Below, piece after piece: positions 18,745-28,502 of a stretch of 64,000 nucleotides of DNA. The DNA is taken from assembly GCF_003028415.1 (NCBI RefSeq), contig NZ_PYSV01000007.1:133237-197236 (forward strand), given 5' to 3'. The notes beneath the pieces were generated by a model. That model was not told where the DNA came from. It made no database searches and saw nothing but the letters and a program-made list of their open reading frames with translations. Within the stretch, counting starts at the first letter, position 1. Every line of letters begins with the position of its first letter. Source of the DNA: Deinococcus arcticus (GTDB lineage Bacteria; Deinococcota; Deinococci; Deinococcales; Deinococcaceae). The translations under genes and the position numbers were made by a program.

Positions 18745-18771
18745 CCAGCAACCCCCTATACTGCCCCCCGT

Positions 18772-19341
18772 ATGCGCCCCATCGCCCTTGCCCTGCTGGG
18801 CGCCCTGACCCTGGCCCTGGGGGCCTGCGCCCGCACCACGGATACCTTCAAGCCCCGCATCACCGTGACCACGGGCGAGGGCGGGGCCGGGCGCAGCCCC
18901 AGCTTTCTGATTCAGGGGTATGTGCTCGACGATGTGGGCGTCACGCAGATCACCGTGGACGGCAAGCCCATTCCCGTTCAGCCGGGCAGCAACAAGATTG
19001 CGCGCTTTCAGTTTCAGGCGGTGCTCAGCACGCCCACGGGCCGCTACACCATTGCCGCGCGGGACGCGGCGGGCAACGAGTCCAGCCTCGTGCTGCCAGT
19101 CAGCGTGGACCCCACGCGCCCGGCGATCAAGGTCACGCGCTTTGAGCGCAGCGGCAGCGTGATCCGGGTGTCTGGCGTGGCCACCGACAATGTGCGGGTG
19201 GCGCAGGTGGCGGTGGACGGCAACCGCCTGACCATCACCCCGGGGCCGCGCGTGGAGTTCTACGCCGAGACCACCGGCATCTGGGCCGACATCCTGGTGA
19301 CCGACACCGCCGGCAACCGCGCCGCCCTGCGCGCCCGCTAA
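18772..19341 (+). CDS. Secreted lipoprotein with Ig-like repeats
   Basis: 189 residues. The signal peptide ends in a lipobox (LALGACA), so Cys near residue 17 should be lipidated. The rest contains two tandem beta-sandwich units of the kind seen in bacterial Ig-like domains, each with a DDVGVTQITVDG / DNVRVAQVAVDG signature and a DAAGN / DTAGN close. They probably give a cell-surface or periplasmic structural role. A TATACT box lies 9 nt before ATG 18772. Confidence 0.75.
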   Translation: MRPIALALLGALTLALGACARTTDTFKPRITVTTGEGGAGRSPSFLIQGYVLDDVGVTQITVDGKPIPVQPGSNKIARFQFQAVLSTPTGRYTIAARDAAGNESSLVLPVSVDPTRPAIKVTRFERSGSVIRVSGVATDNVRVAQVAVDGNRLTITPGPRVEFYAETTGIWADILVTDTAGNRAALRAR

Positions 19342-19392
19342 CCGGCGTCCCGGCCACGGTTGCCGCCCCCGGCGCGCTCTACCCTGCGCCGG

Positions 19393-20154
19393 ATGCCCCG
19401 CCCGCCTGAAGTCTTTGCCGTTCCAGAGAGCCTGCCCGAGGTCACGCGCCGGCTGGTGGCCGAATACCTGCCCGAGGCCGGGCCCGGGCCGCGCACCCGC
19501 CCCGCCGAGCTGCTGAACGAACTGATCCGCACGATTCTGGGCCAGCAGAACACCCGCGACGCCGCTGGCCGGCAGTTCCGCGCCCTGAAGGCGGCGTATG
19601 GACGCTGGGAGGCCGCCCTGCTGGACGGCCCCGACGGCATAGAAGCCACCCTGAAAGCTGCTGGTGGGGGCCTGCACCGTGCCAAGGCCGCGCACCTGCA
19701 TGGCCTGCTGAGCGCCCTGGCCGGGCAGGCTGGTGACGAGGACCGCGCCCTGGGCTTAGACGGGCTGGCCACGCTGGACGACGAGGGGGCCCGCGCCGCG
19801 CTGCAGCGGCTGCCCGGCGTGGGGCGCCACACGGCCAACCTGATGCTGCTGTTCGACCTGGGCCGCGCCGCCATGCCCGTCGAGGGCCACCTGGACCGGC
19901 TGGCCCGCCGCCTGGGCTGGGTACCGGACGGCTGGGCGGGCGCCCGCGTGGAGCGCTGGTACGACAGCGTGACCCCGCGCACCCACGGGGCCCGCTGGGC
20001 GCTGCATGTGGGGGGGGTGCGCCACGGCCGCGCCACCTGCACCCCGCGCCACCCGCGCTGCGACCATTGCGTGCTGGCCGATCTGTGCCCCTCGGCGGCG
20101 CTGCTGGGGCCAGGGACGCGGACACCGCAGACAGCCGCTATCCTCGGGCCATGA
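19393..20154 (+). CDS. Endonuclease III-like HhH-GPD DNA glycosylase
   Basis: 253 residues. The HhH motif is LPGVGRHTANLM, and the C-terminal [4Fe-4S] loop is C-X7-C-X2-C-X5-C (CTPRHPRCDHCVLADLC). In E. coli Nth the corresponding residues are LPGVGRKTAN with catalytic Lys120 and VDTH with Asp138; here these read His (GRHTAN) and Glu (VEGH). Activity may therefore differ from the usual bifunctional glycosylase/AP lyase. ATG 19393 has a TACCCT box 7 nt upstream. The stop overlaps the start of the CysQ-like gene (ATGA). Confidence 0.82.
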   Translation: MPRPPEVFAVPESLPEVTRRLVAEYLPEAGPGPRTRPAELLNELIRTILGQQNTRDAAGRQFRALKAAYGRWEAALLDGPDGIEATLKAAGGGLHRAKAAHLHGLLSALAGQAGDEDRALGLDGLATLDDEGARAALQRLPGVGRHTANLMLLFDLGRAAMPVEGHLDRLARRLGWVPDGWAGARVERWYDSVTPRTHGARWALHVGGVRHGRATCTPRHPRCDHCVLADLCPSAALLGPGTRTPQTAAILGP

Positions 20155-21224
20155 CGGCGCCCTCTTCTCAATCCCTGGCTTCTCAATCCCTGGGCCGCGA
20201 ACAGGCGGTGGCCGAAGGGCTGGCGCGCGAGGCCGGCGCCCTGCTGCGCACCCACCTGCGCGCGGGCTTCACGGTGGAACACAAGACGGGTCCCGACGAC
20301 CCTGTGACGGCCGCCGACCGCGACGCCTCGGTCCTCATTCTGCGCGGACTGGCGCAGTCGTTTCCCGGCGACGGCCTGCTGTCCGAGGAGGCGGCCGACA
20401 GCCCCGCCCGGCTGGCGCACGAACGGGTGTGGATCGTGGACCCCATCGACGGCACCAAGGAATTTGCCTCTGGCAGCCCTGACTTCTGTGTGAGCATTGG
20501 TCTGGCGGTGGCCGGCGAACCGGTGCTGGGCGTGGTGTATGCCCCCGCCACCGATGAGCTGTTCAGCGGCGTGGTGGGCGAGGGGGGCGTGGCCCTGAAC
20601 GGGGAAAGCGTGCCCCCGCCTTCCCCGGGCCCGGACTGGCACGTGGCCGTGTCTGACACGGAATATGGCCGCGAACTGCACGCCGTGCCGCTGCCCGGCA
20701 TGGCGCCCAGCGGCAGCATCGCCCTGAAGCTGGCGCGCATCGCCGCCGGGCAGGCCGACGCCACCTTTTCCATGTCGCCGCGCAGCGAGTGGGACCTGGC
20801 CGCCGGCCACGCCCTGCTGCGTGCCGCCGGGGGCGAGGTGCGCCGCCGCGACGGCCGCCCCATTCGCTACAACGGGCCACGCCCCCACATCGAGCAGGGC
20901 CTGATCGCCGGGCACCCGGCGGCGCTGGCGTGGCTGGAGGCGGCCCTGGCCGAGCACCGCGTGCCGCTGGCCCACCTGGGCCTGACCCCGGCCGACCCGG
21001 CGTGGACGGTGCTGCCCGCCGAGGATCAGGTGGCGCTGGCCGGTCACCCGGGCGTGAATGTGCGCCATGCAGGCGGGCAGACGCTGGCCCTGCTGGTGGT
21101 GGACCCCGCAACCGGGGCCACCCTGCGCGCCCAGGGGGACGCCTTTCACCTGGAGCGCCTGACCCGCGACGTGACCCGCGCCCTGGGCACCCTGGCCCAG
21201 GCGGCCGGTGACACTGGGGCATGA
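20151..21224 (+). CDS. Inositol-monophosphatase-family phosphatase, CysQ-like, with C-terminal extension
   Basis: 357 residues, longer than the usual ~270. The metal-site motifs are LLSEEAAD, WIVDPIDGTKEF (DPIDGT) and EWDLAAGHALLRAAGG. KEFASG after DPIDGT is typical of 3'(2'),5'-bisphosphate nucleotidase CysQ, which recycles PAP from sulfate assimilation. The last ~85 residues (AWTVLPAEDQVALAG... onward) form an extra region not recognised. Translation is coupled to the upstream glycosylase (4-nt overlap) and the downstream GNAT gene (4-nt overlap). Confidence 0.85.
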   Translation: MTAPSSQSLASQSLGREQAVAEGLAREAGALLRTHLRAGFTVEHKTGPDDPVTAADRDASVLILRGLAQSFPGDGLLSEEAADSPARLAHERVWIVDPIDGTKEFASGSPDFCVSIGLAVAGEPVLGVVYAPATDELFSGVVGEGGVALNGESVPPPSPGPDWHVAVSDTEYGRELHAVPLPGMAPSGSIALKLARIAAGQADATFSMSPRSEWDLAAGHALLRAAGGEVRRRDGRPIRYNGPRPHIEQGLIAGHPAALAWLEAALAEHRVPLAHLGLTPADPAWTVLPAEDQVALAGHPGVNVRHAGGQTLALLVVDPATGATLRAQGDAFHLERLTRDVTRALGTLAQAAGDTGA

Positions 21225-21796
21225 CCGCGCGGCCTTCTTCCGGGGCCCGGGTGACCCTGAAGCCGGTGCTGGAGTTCACGGCGGCCGAGTGGCGCACCCT
21301 GCACGCCTTTTTTCGCAGCCGAGAACTGGCCGACTGGAACGACGCCCGGCCCATCCGTCTGCCGGGCTGGCTGTTTCGCCGGGTCATGCAGGAAGAAGAG
21401 CGCACCGGCGAGCGCGCAGGGTTCGGCGTGCTGGACGAGCAGGGCCGCCTGATCGGCAGCGCCGAGCTGTACGACCTGCGCCCGCCACCTCCCCTGACGC
21501 CCACGGCCGCCACCCTGGGCGTGATGATCGGCCTGCCCGAGCTGTGGGGCCAGGGCTACGGGCGCGCGGCGGTGGGGGCGGTCCTGGCCTGGGCCTTTGG
21601 GGGCGACACACCGCTGTCGCGCGTGCGCCTGACCACCTTTGCCCACAACCGCCGCGCGCAGCGGGCCTTTGCCGCCTGCGGCTTTCAGGAGGTGGGCCGC
21701 ACCGCCCGCGCCGGGCGCACCGACGTGCACATGGAACTCACGCGCGCGCAGTGGCTGGCTGCGCAGGAACCCCGGGCCCAAAACGCGGCAGAATAG
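21221..21796 (+). CDS. GNAT-family N-acetyltransferase
   Basis: 191 residues, RimJ/RimL-like. The acetyl-CoA site is seen in GVMIGLPELWGQGYGRAAVGAVLAWAF (Q/RxxGxG/A pattern GQGYGRA), then VRLTTFAHNRRAQRAFAACGFQEVGR, characteristic of the fold's last strands. The acceptor substrate is unknown. It overlaps the upstream phosphatase gene by 4 nt, so the two are probably one transcript. Confidence 0.85.
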   Translation: MTARPSSGARVTLKPVLEFTAAEWRTLHAFFRSRELADWNDARPIRLPGWLFRRVMQEEERTGERAGFGVLDEQGRLIGSAELYDLRPPPPLTPTAATLGVMIGLPELWGQGYGRAAVGAVLAWAFGGDTPLSRVRLTTFAHNRRAQRAFAACGFQEVGRTARAGRTDVHMELTRAQWLAAQEPRAQNAAE

Positions 21797-21801
21797 ACCC
21801 C

Positions 21802-22725
21802 ATGCGCGTTCTTGTGCCCGATGCCCCGGAATTCCGTGCCCTGGCCGCCCACGACGAGGGCAGCGTGCCCGGCGTGGACTTCGCGTTTTACAGCCGCACC
21901 GAGGTGCCCCAGGGGCCTGCCGACGGCGCCGTGCTGTGGCTGGTGGGCCCGGACATCCGCCGGCAGTTGCTGGCCACCCCGGGGCTGCGCTGGGTGCTGA
22001 CCCTGACGGCCGGTATTGAGCATGTGCAGGGCCAGTTGCCCGAGGGCGCCGCGCTGTACAACGCCAGCCGCCTGCACGACCGCGCCGTGGCCACGCATGT
22101 GCTGGCGGGCATGCTGGCGGCCTCGCGCGGGCTGCACCTGTTCCGGGACGCCCAGGCCCGGCGCCAGTGGGCCTCGCCCGCCCTGCCGGGCCCTGCCCCG
22201 CTGACCACGCTGGACGGGCAGCGGGTGGTGCTGTGGGGCCACGGCCATATTGGCCGCCAGCTGGAAGGGATGCTGAGCCCACTGGGCGCGCAGGTGAGTG
22301 GCATTCGCAGCGGCACCCCGGCCGGCGAGCGCCAGGAACTGCTGGCGGCGGCCGACTGGGTGGTGCTGCTCCTGCCGGGCACCGAACAGACGCGCGGCGC
22401 CGTGAATGCCCAGACCCTCTCGGGCCTGAAACCCGGCGCGTGGCTGTGCAACGTGGGCCGGGGCCCGCTGATCGTGACTGACGATCTGGTCCGGGCCCTG
22501 CAGGACGGCACGCTGGGCGGCGCCGTGCTGGACGTGACCGACCCCGAGCCCCTGCCGGCCGACCACGTCCTGTGGACCCTGCCCAACGTCATCCTGACCC
22601 CGCACATCGCCAGCACCACCGCCGATCTGGTGGCGCGAGGCGCCGAGCTGACCCGTAACTTCCTGATTGACCTGCAGCAGGGCGGCGAGCCCGAGGGCCG
22701 GGTGGAGGTGGGGAGCCTGTACTGA
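21802..22725 (+). CDS. D-isomer-specific 2-hydroxyacid dehydrogenase
   Basis: 307 residues. The NAD-binding glycine motif is GHGHIGRQL, the catalytic Arg is in NVGRGPLI, the Glu in DVTDPEPLP and the His in LTPHIAST. The N-terminal substrate domain has LRWVLTLTAGIEHV. The short length and missing serine-domain fit the D-3-phosphoglycerate dehydrogenase-like/glyoxylate reductase subgroup; the substrate is unknown. It starts 5 nt after the GNAT gene. Confidence 0.88.
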   Translation: MRVLVPDAPEFRALAAHDEGSVPGVDFAFYSRTEVPQGPADGAVLWLVGPDIRRQLLATPGLRWVLTLTAGIEHVQGQLPEGAALYNASRLHDRAVATHVLAGMLAASRGLHLFRDAQARRQWASPALPGPAPLTTLDGQRVVLWGHGHIGRQLEGMLSPLGAQVSGIRSGTPAGERQELLAAADWVVLLLPGTEQTRGAVNAQTLSGLKPGAWLCNVGRGPLIVTDDLVRALQDGTLGGAVLDVTDPEPLPADHVLWTLPNVILTPHIASTTADLVARGAELTRNFLIDLQQGGEPEGRVEVGSLY

Positions 22726-23264
22726 TGCGAACCGCTCCACGCCTCCTGCTCCCTCTCCTGCTCTGCCTGGGCTCCCTCACCGCCCTTCCCAGCCGGGCCA
22801 CCTCCTCCTCCTTGCCGCAGGCCAGGGCCGCCGCGCTCGGCGTTCAGACAGGACAGACCTGGCGCGTCCAGTGGACGACCAGCAAAGCCAGCACGGTCAC
22901 CGTCCGCGTCCCGCCCTTCACGACCGGGGACGACCGCATGCAATTTTTCGAGTGGAGCGCCACCCTGAAACAGAAGAACGCCGTGACCTTCAGGGGACGC
23001 ACCGGAAGCGTGTTCTTCAGCACCCACACCGCAGGCCGCAGCGAGGACCTGCTGTACGACATCAACACCTTGATCGTCACCTTCGTTCCCTTCAGCGGTG
23101 CCGAACCGTTCGCGTGTTTCTTGCGGGTGACGCAGAAGATCCTGCCTGGACAGACCCGCACCGGCGTGACCAGCGAGAACCGCCCGGAGCAGATCGCAAC
23201 GGCCCAGCTGGAAGGCGAGCCCGGCCAGCTGAAGACCTGCAACGTCACGCGCCTGAAGGGATAA
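22725..23264 (+). CDS. Secreted hypothetical protein
   Basis: 179 residues. A signal peptide (LLLPLLLCLGSLTALPSRA, cleavage near residue 26) is followed by a beta-rich domain (TWRVQWTTSKASTVTVRVPP, EWSATLKQKNAVTFRGRTGSVFF). Two Cys remain in the mature part and may pair. No family is recognised. The ATG shares a base with the stop of the dehydrogenase gene (TGATG), so translation is coupled. Confidence 0.65.
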   Translation: MRTAPRLLLPLLLCLGSLTALPSRATSSSLPQARAAALGVQTGQTWRVQWTTSKASTVTVRVPPFTTGDDRMQFFEWSATLKQKNAVTFRGRTGSVFFSTHTAGRSEDLLYDINTLIVTFVPFSGAEPFACFLRVTQKILPGQTRTGVTSENRPEQIATAQLEGEPGQLKTCNVTRLKG

Positions 23265-23756
23265 GGATTCCAGCTGAACTGGAGCCACGGTGAATCCCGA
23301 CCGGGTTCGTAGAGCTGCGCCAGCACAGGGAGAAGGAAAAAAGGTGACGGAGAGGGGTGGAAGCACCGGAGCGGGGCAAAGGGGGCCGTCCGGAATCTGT
23401 CGGATGCGGATTCCGTCTATAACGCCCACATATCGAAAAAGAGCCACTGTACCGACGCCACGCCCGACAGCTCATGCTCCTCCTGCTCGCTTTGCGAAGC
23501 AGCGCTGTGAGTCCGCTGGGATTGAATCGCTTTTGTCAGCGACTCATACGGCTTCCGAAAAATTCCGTAATGTGTTCCGGAATTTTTTCGACCGAAGGGA
23601 CTCGAAGAGCTGCGGAGCAGAGAAGGAACAAATGCGGATTTCCGGGAATTGGGCTGGAACAGCGCCGAAGGCGGGGAACATCCCCCTTCTTCCCGGATGG
23701 TACGGAAATGGACGGCAGTCCGTATCAATCCGAGTTCGTATGATCCGGACAGCCGA
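23265..23756. other. Gene-free stretch holding a 184-bp repeat
   Basis: 492 nt without a supported gene. The right half is occupied by the repeat at 23544-23727. A degenerate inverted copy of the 24-nt word found inside that repeat lies at about 23484-23510. mnmA ends 30 nt past the repeat. Confidence 0.55.
23544..23727 (+). repeat. 184-bp dispersed palindromic repeat, copy 1
   Basis: This copy and the one at 61721-61904 have the same length and differ at only about six positions. Ends are TCATACGG and CCGTATCA, near-perfect 8-bp terminal inverted repeats. A hairpin (AATTCCG...CGGAATT) sits near the left end and a second (CATCC...GGATG) near the right. No transposase frame is present, so it behaves like a small non-autonomous element or structured intergenic repeat. 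A shorter, diverged copy is at 33664-33805. Confidence 0.85.
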
Positions 23757-24935
<1,179 letters not shown>

Positions 24936-25158
24936 ACAGCCGGGCAGCTTAACAGAGCGGGCCCGCGCCGGCGGTGAGGCGCGCGGCAATTGAACCGCCG
25001 GAGCACACCGGGCTGGGCCATGGCGCCGCATAGGGAACTCAGGGGAGCCGACTCGCAGCGCTGCACCGCAGAGCGAAGACGAGGGCATGCGGGACTACGG
25101 CGAGGGAACAGCACCCCCGCGCCCTTCTGACAAGCTTTGGCATCGCTGGCATCCCGTC

Positions 25159-27651
25159 TCAGGGTGTCTGTGGCGGCAGTGGTGCCGGGGTCAATTCCTG
25201 CACGTCGTCTATGCGCACCTCACGGGGGCGCCACTGCACGGCCAGATCCACTTCGCGCTGCTCGGCGCCGCGCAGGGTCACCTCCAGCGGGGCCGGCACG
25301 CCATGCCCGGCCAGCAGCGCCTGGGCCTGGGGTGCAAACTGCAGCGTGTACGTGCCGGGCCGCAGCCCCGGAAAGCTGAACGAGCCGTCGGGGTTGGGGG
25401 CCACGGTCAGGGGGGCCTGCCCCGGGGCGCTCAGCTGCACGTCCAGCCCACCCAGCGGAGGCAGGTCGGCACTCAGCAGCTCGCGGACCTCGGGGTTCTC
25501 CGGCAGCTGCAGCTGCACGCGGCCACTGAGGGTGGCGGTCTGCAGGCCGCGCACCTCCAGGCGCCGCGTTTCCTGGGGCCGCAGGTCCAGCAGCAGCGGC
25601 AGGGCAGGTTCCAGCTGGGTGCCTGGGGGCAGCGTGCCGCCCAGCAGGCTGAGGGTGACGCTCCCGGCGGGCAGCGCCTCAAACACGAACCGGCCCTCGG
25701 CGTCGGTTTCGGTGGCCAGGTCGCCTGCGCGCAGCAGCAGCCCCGCTGCCCCCGCGCCGCCGGGCAGCAGAATCCGGCCCTCCACACGCGCGAGGTCCGC
25801 ACGGCGGTGGACCGGCACCTCCACAGCCAGAGTCACCGCCGCGCGCAGCTCGCCCCGCCACCGGGCGTCCTGGTGCGAGACCCTGGCGCTGAGGGCCGAA
25901 GTGGCGCCGCCCGCGCGCGCATGGGTGGCGTTCAATTCGGCGCTGAACTGCCCGGCGCGCAGGTTCGTGGTGTTCACGGCGGCGCTGTAGGTGGTCTGGG
26001 GGCTGGCCCGGTAATCGGCGCGCAGGCCCCCCGACAGCACGGTTTGCCCGCTGCGCAGGTCGTGGCTGAAGCCGGCGGTGGGCAGCAGCTGCAGGGTGTC
26101 CTGGCGGCGGGTGGCCCCCACCTGATAACTCAGCTGCGGGCCAGCGTCCACCGTGGGGGCGGTCCAGGTGACCTGATGGCGCAGGGGCGTGCTTCCCCAG
26201 GTGTGGTTCAGCGTACCTGCCACGCTCTGGGCGGCGGGGCTTAGCAGGGCGCTCACGCCGAGTTGCCCAAAGTGCCGCCGCACCGAGGCCGAGGCACTCA
26301 GGCGCGGGGTCAGCGGCCCGCTGCCCTGAAGGCCCAGTTGCACACCCAGCGTCAGGTCCGCCTGGGGCCGCAGGTTCAGGCCGGCGCTCAGTGTCTGGGT
26401 GGGGGCCGCCGCACCTTTCCACCCAGCCGTGGCCCCGGCATACTGCAGGCTCAGCTCGGCCCCGCCCATCTGGTAGAGGCCCTTCGCCTCGGCAGCGGCG
26501 CCGCCGGTGCTCAGGTTCAGGGCCAGGGCGCCGCTGGCCTGCACCCGCCCCGCGCCCAGTCCACCCTGCACCTGACCGTACAGCCCAGCCTTCAGGTGGG
26601 GGCCGGTGCGGTCCAGTTCCAGGCCCAGCTGGCCCTGCGCGCCCTGGGCCAGCAGGCCGCCGCCCACACTGAATTGCCCCTGGCGCTGCCCGGCGTAGGC
26701 GCTGAAGGTGACTGGACCCAGGCGCCGCGTGCCCGCCGCGCCCAGCAGCGGCGCGGCCAGCAGCGGGTGCTGCTGGGGGCTCAGGTGCCCCGCGCTCCAG
26801 GCGGCGTCCGGGCGGGCGTAGGTGACCTGGAAGGCTGTGCGGCTGGCCGAGAGGTGCAGGGTGCCCGGGTCGCCCTGCACCGGCGCGCCCTGCCCGGTCA
26901 GGGTAAAGTCCACCTGACCCGGCGCAGCCGTGCCCCCCCCCACGGTCAGCTGCAGCGGAAAGACGTGTGAAAGCTGGGCGGGCGCAGGGCGGCGCAGCAC
27001 CCGGTCGGTGCTGGCCCGGCTGGTCGCGGCGGCCCCCTGGCCCTGAACCTTCAGGGTCACCTGCAGCGGCTGCGCCCGGCCCCCGGGCGGCACCTGCACC
27101 CGGGCCTGCACCTCGGCCGCCTCACCGGGAGCGAGCGGAAGGCGGGTGCGGCTGAGCTGCACCTGGGTCCCGTCGCCCTGGCCGGAAAGCTGCAGCTCCT
27201 GATCCACATTTCCAGTGTTCGTGACTCGCCACGTCACGCTGTATTGGGCGCTGGCGCTGGCGACCGGAGCGTCCAGCACCTCTATCTCCAGGCGGGGGGC
27301 GGCGGGCACCTGCACCTGCACATTCACAGCCGATTCCGGGCTGGCCACGCGCAGGGTCAGGGCCCCGGCGTTCAGGCGGGCGGGCGGCAGAAGGGTCAGC
27401 AGTTCCAGGCGGCTTTCGCCGGGCGCCAGCTCATAGCTGGGGTCGCCCGCCAGCAGGGTCCAGCCGGGCGGCAACGCCAGGGTCAGGGTGCCGCGCTGGG
27501 GCTGCGCGGAAGGGTTCTGCAGCTCCACGGCAAAGGTCAGCGGCGTGCGTGCCTCGGCGCTCAGGGGGGTGGGCGAGGCCGTGACGGTCACGGCCTGCGC
27601 GCCCGCGCCCAGCAACAGACCCGTCAGCACCAGCGCGCCTCGCCGGTTCAT
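25159..27651 (-). CDS. Large secreted beta-barrel-like protein, usher-like position
   Basis: 830 residues. A signal peptide (1-20) is followed by two Ig-like/CARDB-type units (~22-220: LTFAVELQNPSAQPQRGTLTL, SVTWRVTNTGNVDQELQL). About 400 residues of alternating beta strands (FSVGGGLLAQGAQGQLGLEL, LSAGLNLRPQADLTLGVQLG) follow, as in an outer-membrane barrel. The C-terminus carries two carboxypeptidase-regulatory-like domains (VEGRILLPGG...GRFVFEAL; LSGRVQLQL...GSFSFPGL). It begins directly after the stop of the chaperone-like gene (TGAATG) and is the last gene of the three-gene operon. Canonical PapC motifs were not recognised, so usher function is inferred from size, barrel pattern and context. 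Confidence 0.6.
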   Translation of the reverse strand: MNRRGALVLTGLLLGAGAQAVTVTASPTPLSAEARTPLTFAVELQNPSAQPQRGTLTLALPPGWTLLAGDPSYELAPGESRLELLTLLPPARLNAGALTLRVASPESAVNVQVQVPAAPRLEIEVLDAPVASASAQYSVTWRVTNTGNVDQELQLSGQGDGTQVQLSRTRLPLAPGEAAEVQARVQVPPGGRAQPLQVTLKVQGQGAAATSRASTDRVLRRPAPAQLSHVFPLQLTVGGGTAAPGQVDFTLTGQGAPVQGDPGTLHLSASRTAFQVTYARPDAAWSAGHLSPQQHPLLAAPLLGAAGTRRLGPVTFSAYAGQRQGQFSVGGGLLAQGAQGQLGLELDRTGPHLKAGLYGQVQGGLGAGRVQASGALALNLSTGGAAAEAKGLYQMGGAELSLQYAGATAGWKGAAAPTQTLSAGLNLRPQADLTLGVQLGLQGSGPLTPRLSASASVRRHFGQLGVSALLSPAAQSVAGTLNHTWGSTPLRHQVTWTAPTVDAGPQLSYQVGATRRQDTLQLLPTAGFSHDLRSGQTVLSGGLRADYRASPQTTYSAAVNTTNLRAGQFSAELNATHARAGGATSALSARVSHQDARWRGELRAAVTLAVEVPVHRRADLARVEGRILLPGGAGAAGLLLRAGDLATETDAEGRFVFEALPAGSVTLSLLGGTLPPGTQLEPALPLLLDLRPQETRRLEVRGLQTATLSGRVQLQLPENPEVRELLSADLPPLGGLDVQLSAPGQAPLTVAPNPDGSFSFPGLRPGTYTLQFAPQAQALLAGHGVPAPLEVTLRGAEQREVDLAVQWRPREVRIDDVQELTPAPLPPQTP

Positions 27652-28434
27652 TCAGTCCACCGTGAAGGCGTAGCGCGCGCCGATCAGGTCTGCGCCCCGG
27701 TCATCGGCCAGCACCAGAATCTGGTATTTGCCGGCGGGCAGCCCGGTCAGGGCGTAGGTTTCCAGCACGCTCATACCGGGGTACACGCGGCGCGGGCGGC
27801 CGGCCAGTTTCTGCACCAGTTTGCCCCGGGCGTCGTAGATCTCGGCGCGGGTGGTGGGCACCGCCAGCCGGGTGCCTGTGTTGCCCAGGGTCACGCTCAG
27901 CTGCAGGCCACCTGTGCCCCGGCCCAGTTGCGGGTCCTGAAACTTCAGCCGCGCCTGTCCACCGGGCACCTGCACCACCACCTGCACGGCGTAGCGGGTG
28001 ACCTGTTGCAGGCTCAGGCTGTTGGGCCGGGCCGGCGCCGCGCCCGTGCTGGCCGGCACCGGGGTCACGAAGATGACGCCCCAGTGGCTGCCGGCTGCCG
28101 CGTTCTGCGGCACCTGCACGCGGTAGGGCACCGTCAGTTTGCCCCGGGCCGGCACCGTGACCAGGGTGCTGGGGAATTTGATCCAGCTGGTGTTGCTGCG
28201 CTCCAGGGTGCCGGGTTTCAGATACGCCGTGCCCACCTTGGCGTCCGAACGCACGTCACCCAGCGACAGCTGGGTCTGAACGGGGGCGCTGCCCGGGTTG
28301 CTCAGGGTCACCGAGCCTTCCAGAACGGCGCTGCCCGCAGCGGCATGTTCCATCACCAGGGAGCTGGTCACCTGAACCTGGGCACGGGCCACGCCCAGGC
28401 TCAGGAAGGCGGCTATCACGGCAAGCTGTCTCAT
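27652..28434 (-). CDS. Periplasmic beta-sandwich protein, PapD-chaperone-like
   Basis: 260 residues with a signal peptide (AVIAAFLSLGVARA). Two beta-sandwich domains are suggested: the first with LEGSVTLSNPGSAPVQTQL, WIKFPSTLVTVPARGKLTVPYRVQVP and GSHWGVIFV, a strand order like PapD-type pilus chaperones; the second with LSVTLGNTGTRL, AEIYDARGKLVQKLAG and PAGKYQILVLADD. It lies between a small secreted subunit and a large barrel protein, the order expected for subunit-chaperone-usher systems. The family match is by eye only. Confidence 0.6.
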   Translation of the reverse strand: MRQLAVIAAFLSLGVARAQVQVTSSLVMEHAAAGSAVLEGSVTLSNPGSAPVQTQLSLGDVRSDAKVGTAYLKPGTLERSNTSWIKFPSTLVTVPARGKLTVPYRVQVPQNAAAGSHWGVIFVTPVPASTGAAPARPNSLSLQQVTRYAVQVVVQVPGGQARLKFQDPQLGRGTGGLQLSVTLGNTGTRLAVPTTRAEIYDARGKLVQKLAGRPRRVYPGMSVLETYALTGLPAGKYQILVLADDRGADLIGARYAFTVD

Positions 28435-28453
28435 GGATGAACCTCAAGAAGAA

Positions 28454-28481
28454 GGGGAAAGGGCCCACAGACTCTTTCCCC
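28454..28481 (-). promoter_or_regulatory. Hairpin between the subunit and chaperone-like genes
   Basis: An 8-bp stem, GGGGAAAG/CTTTCCCC, with a 12-nt loop lies in the 68-nt gap, followed on the minus strand by TTCTTCTT. It could act as a partial terminator or mRNA stabiliser that keeps subunit mRNA in excess, a common device in pilus operons. Function inferred. Confidence 0.45.
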
Positions 28482-28502
28482 AAAGCTGGAGCTGAACCGG
28501 GT

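Noticed and set aside
23544..23727. Small ORF inside the 184-bp repeat (MRISGNWAGT...)
   Set aside because: Not conserved in the diverged third copy, no family, and the region is better explained by palindromic structure.
25159..27651. Canonical PapC-type usher
   Set aside because: Size and beta pattern fit, but PapC N- and C-terminal domain motifs were not recognised; called usher-like only by context.
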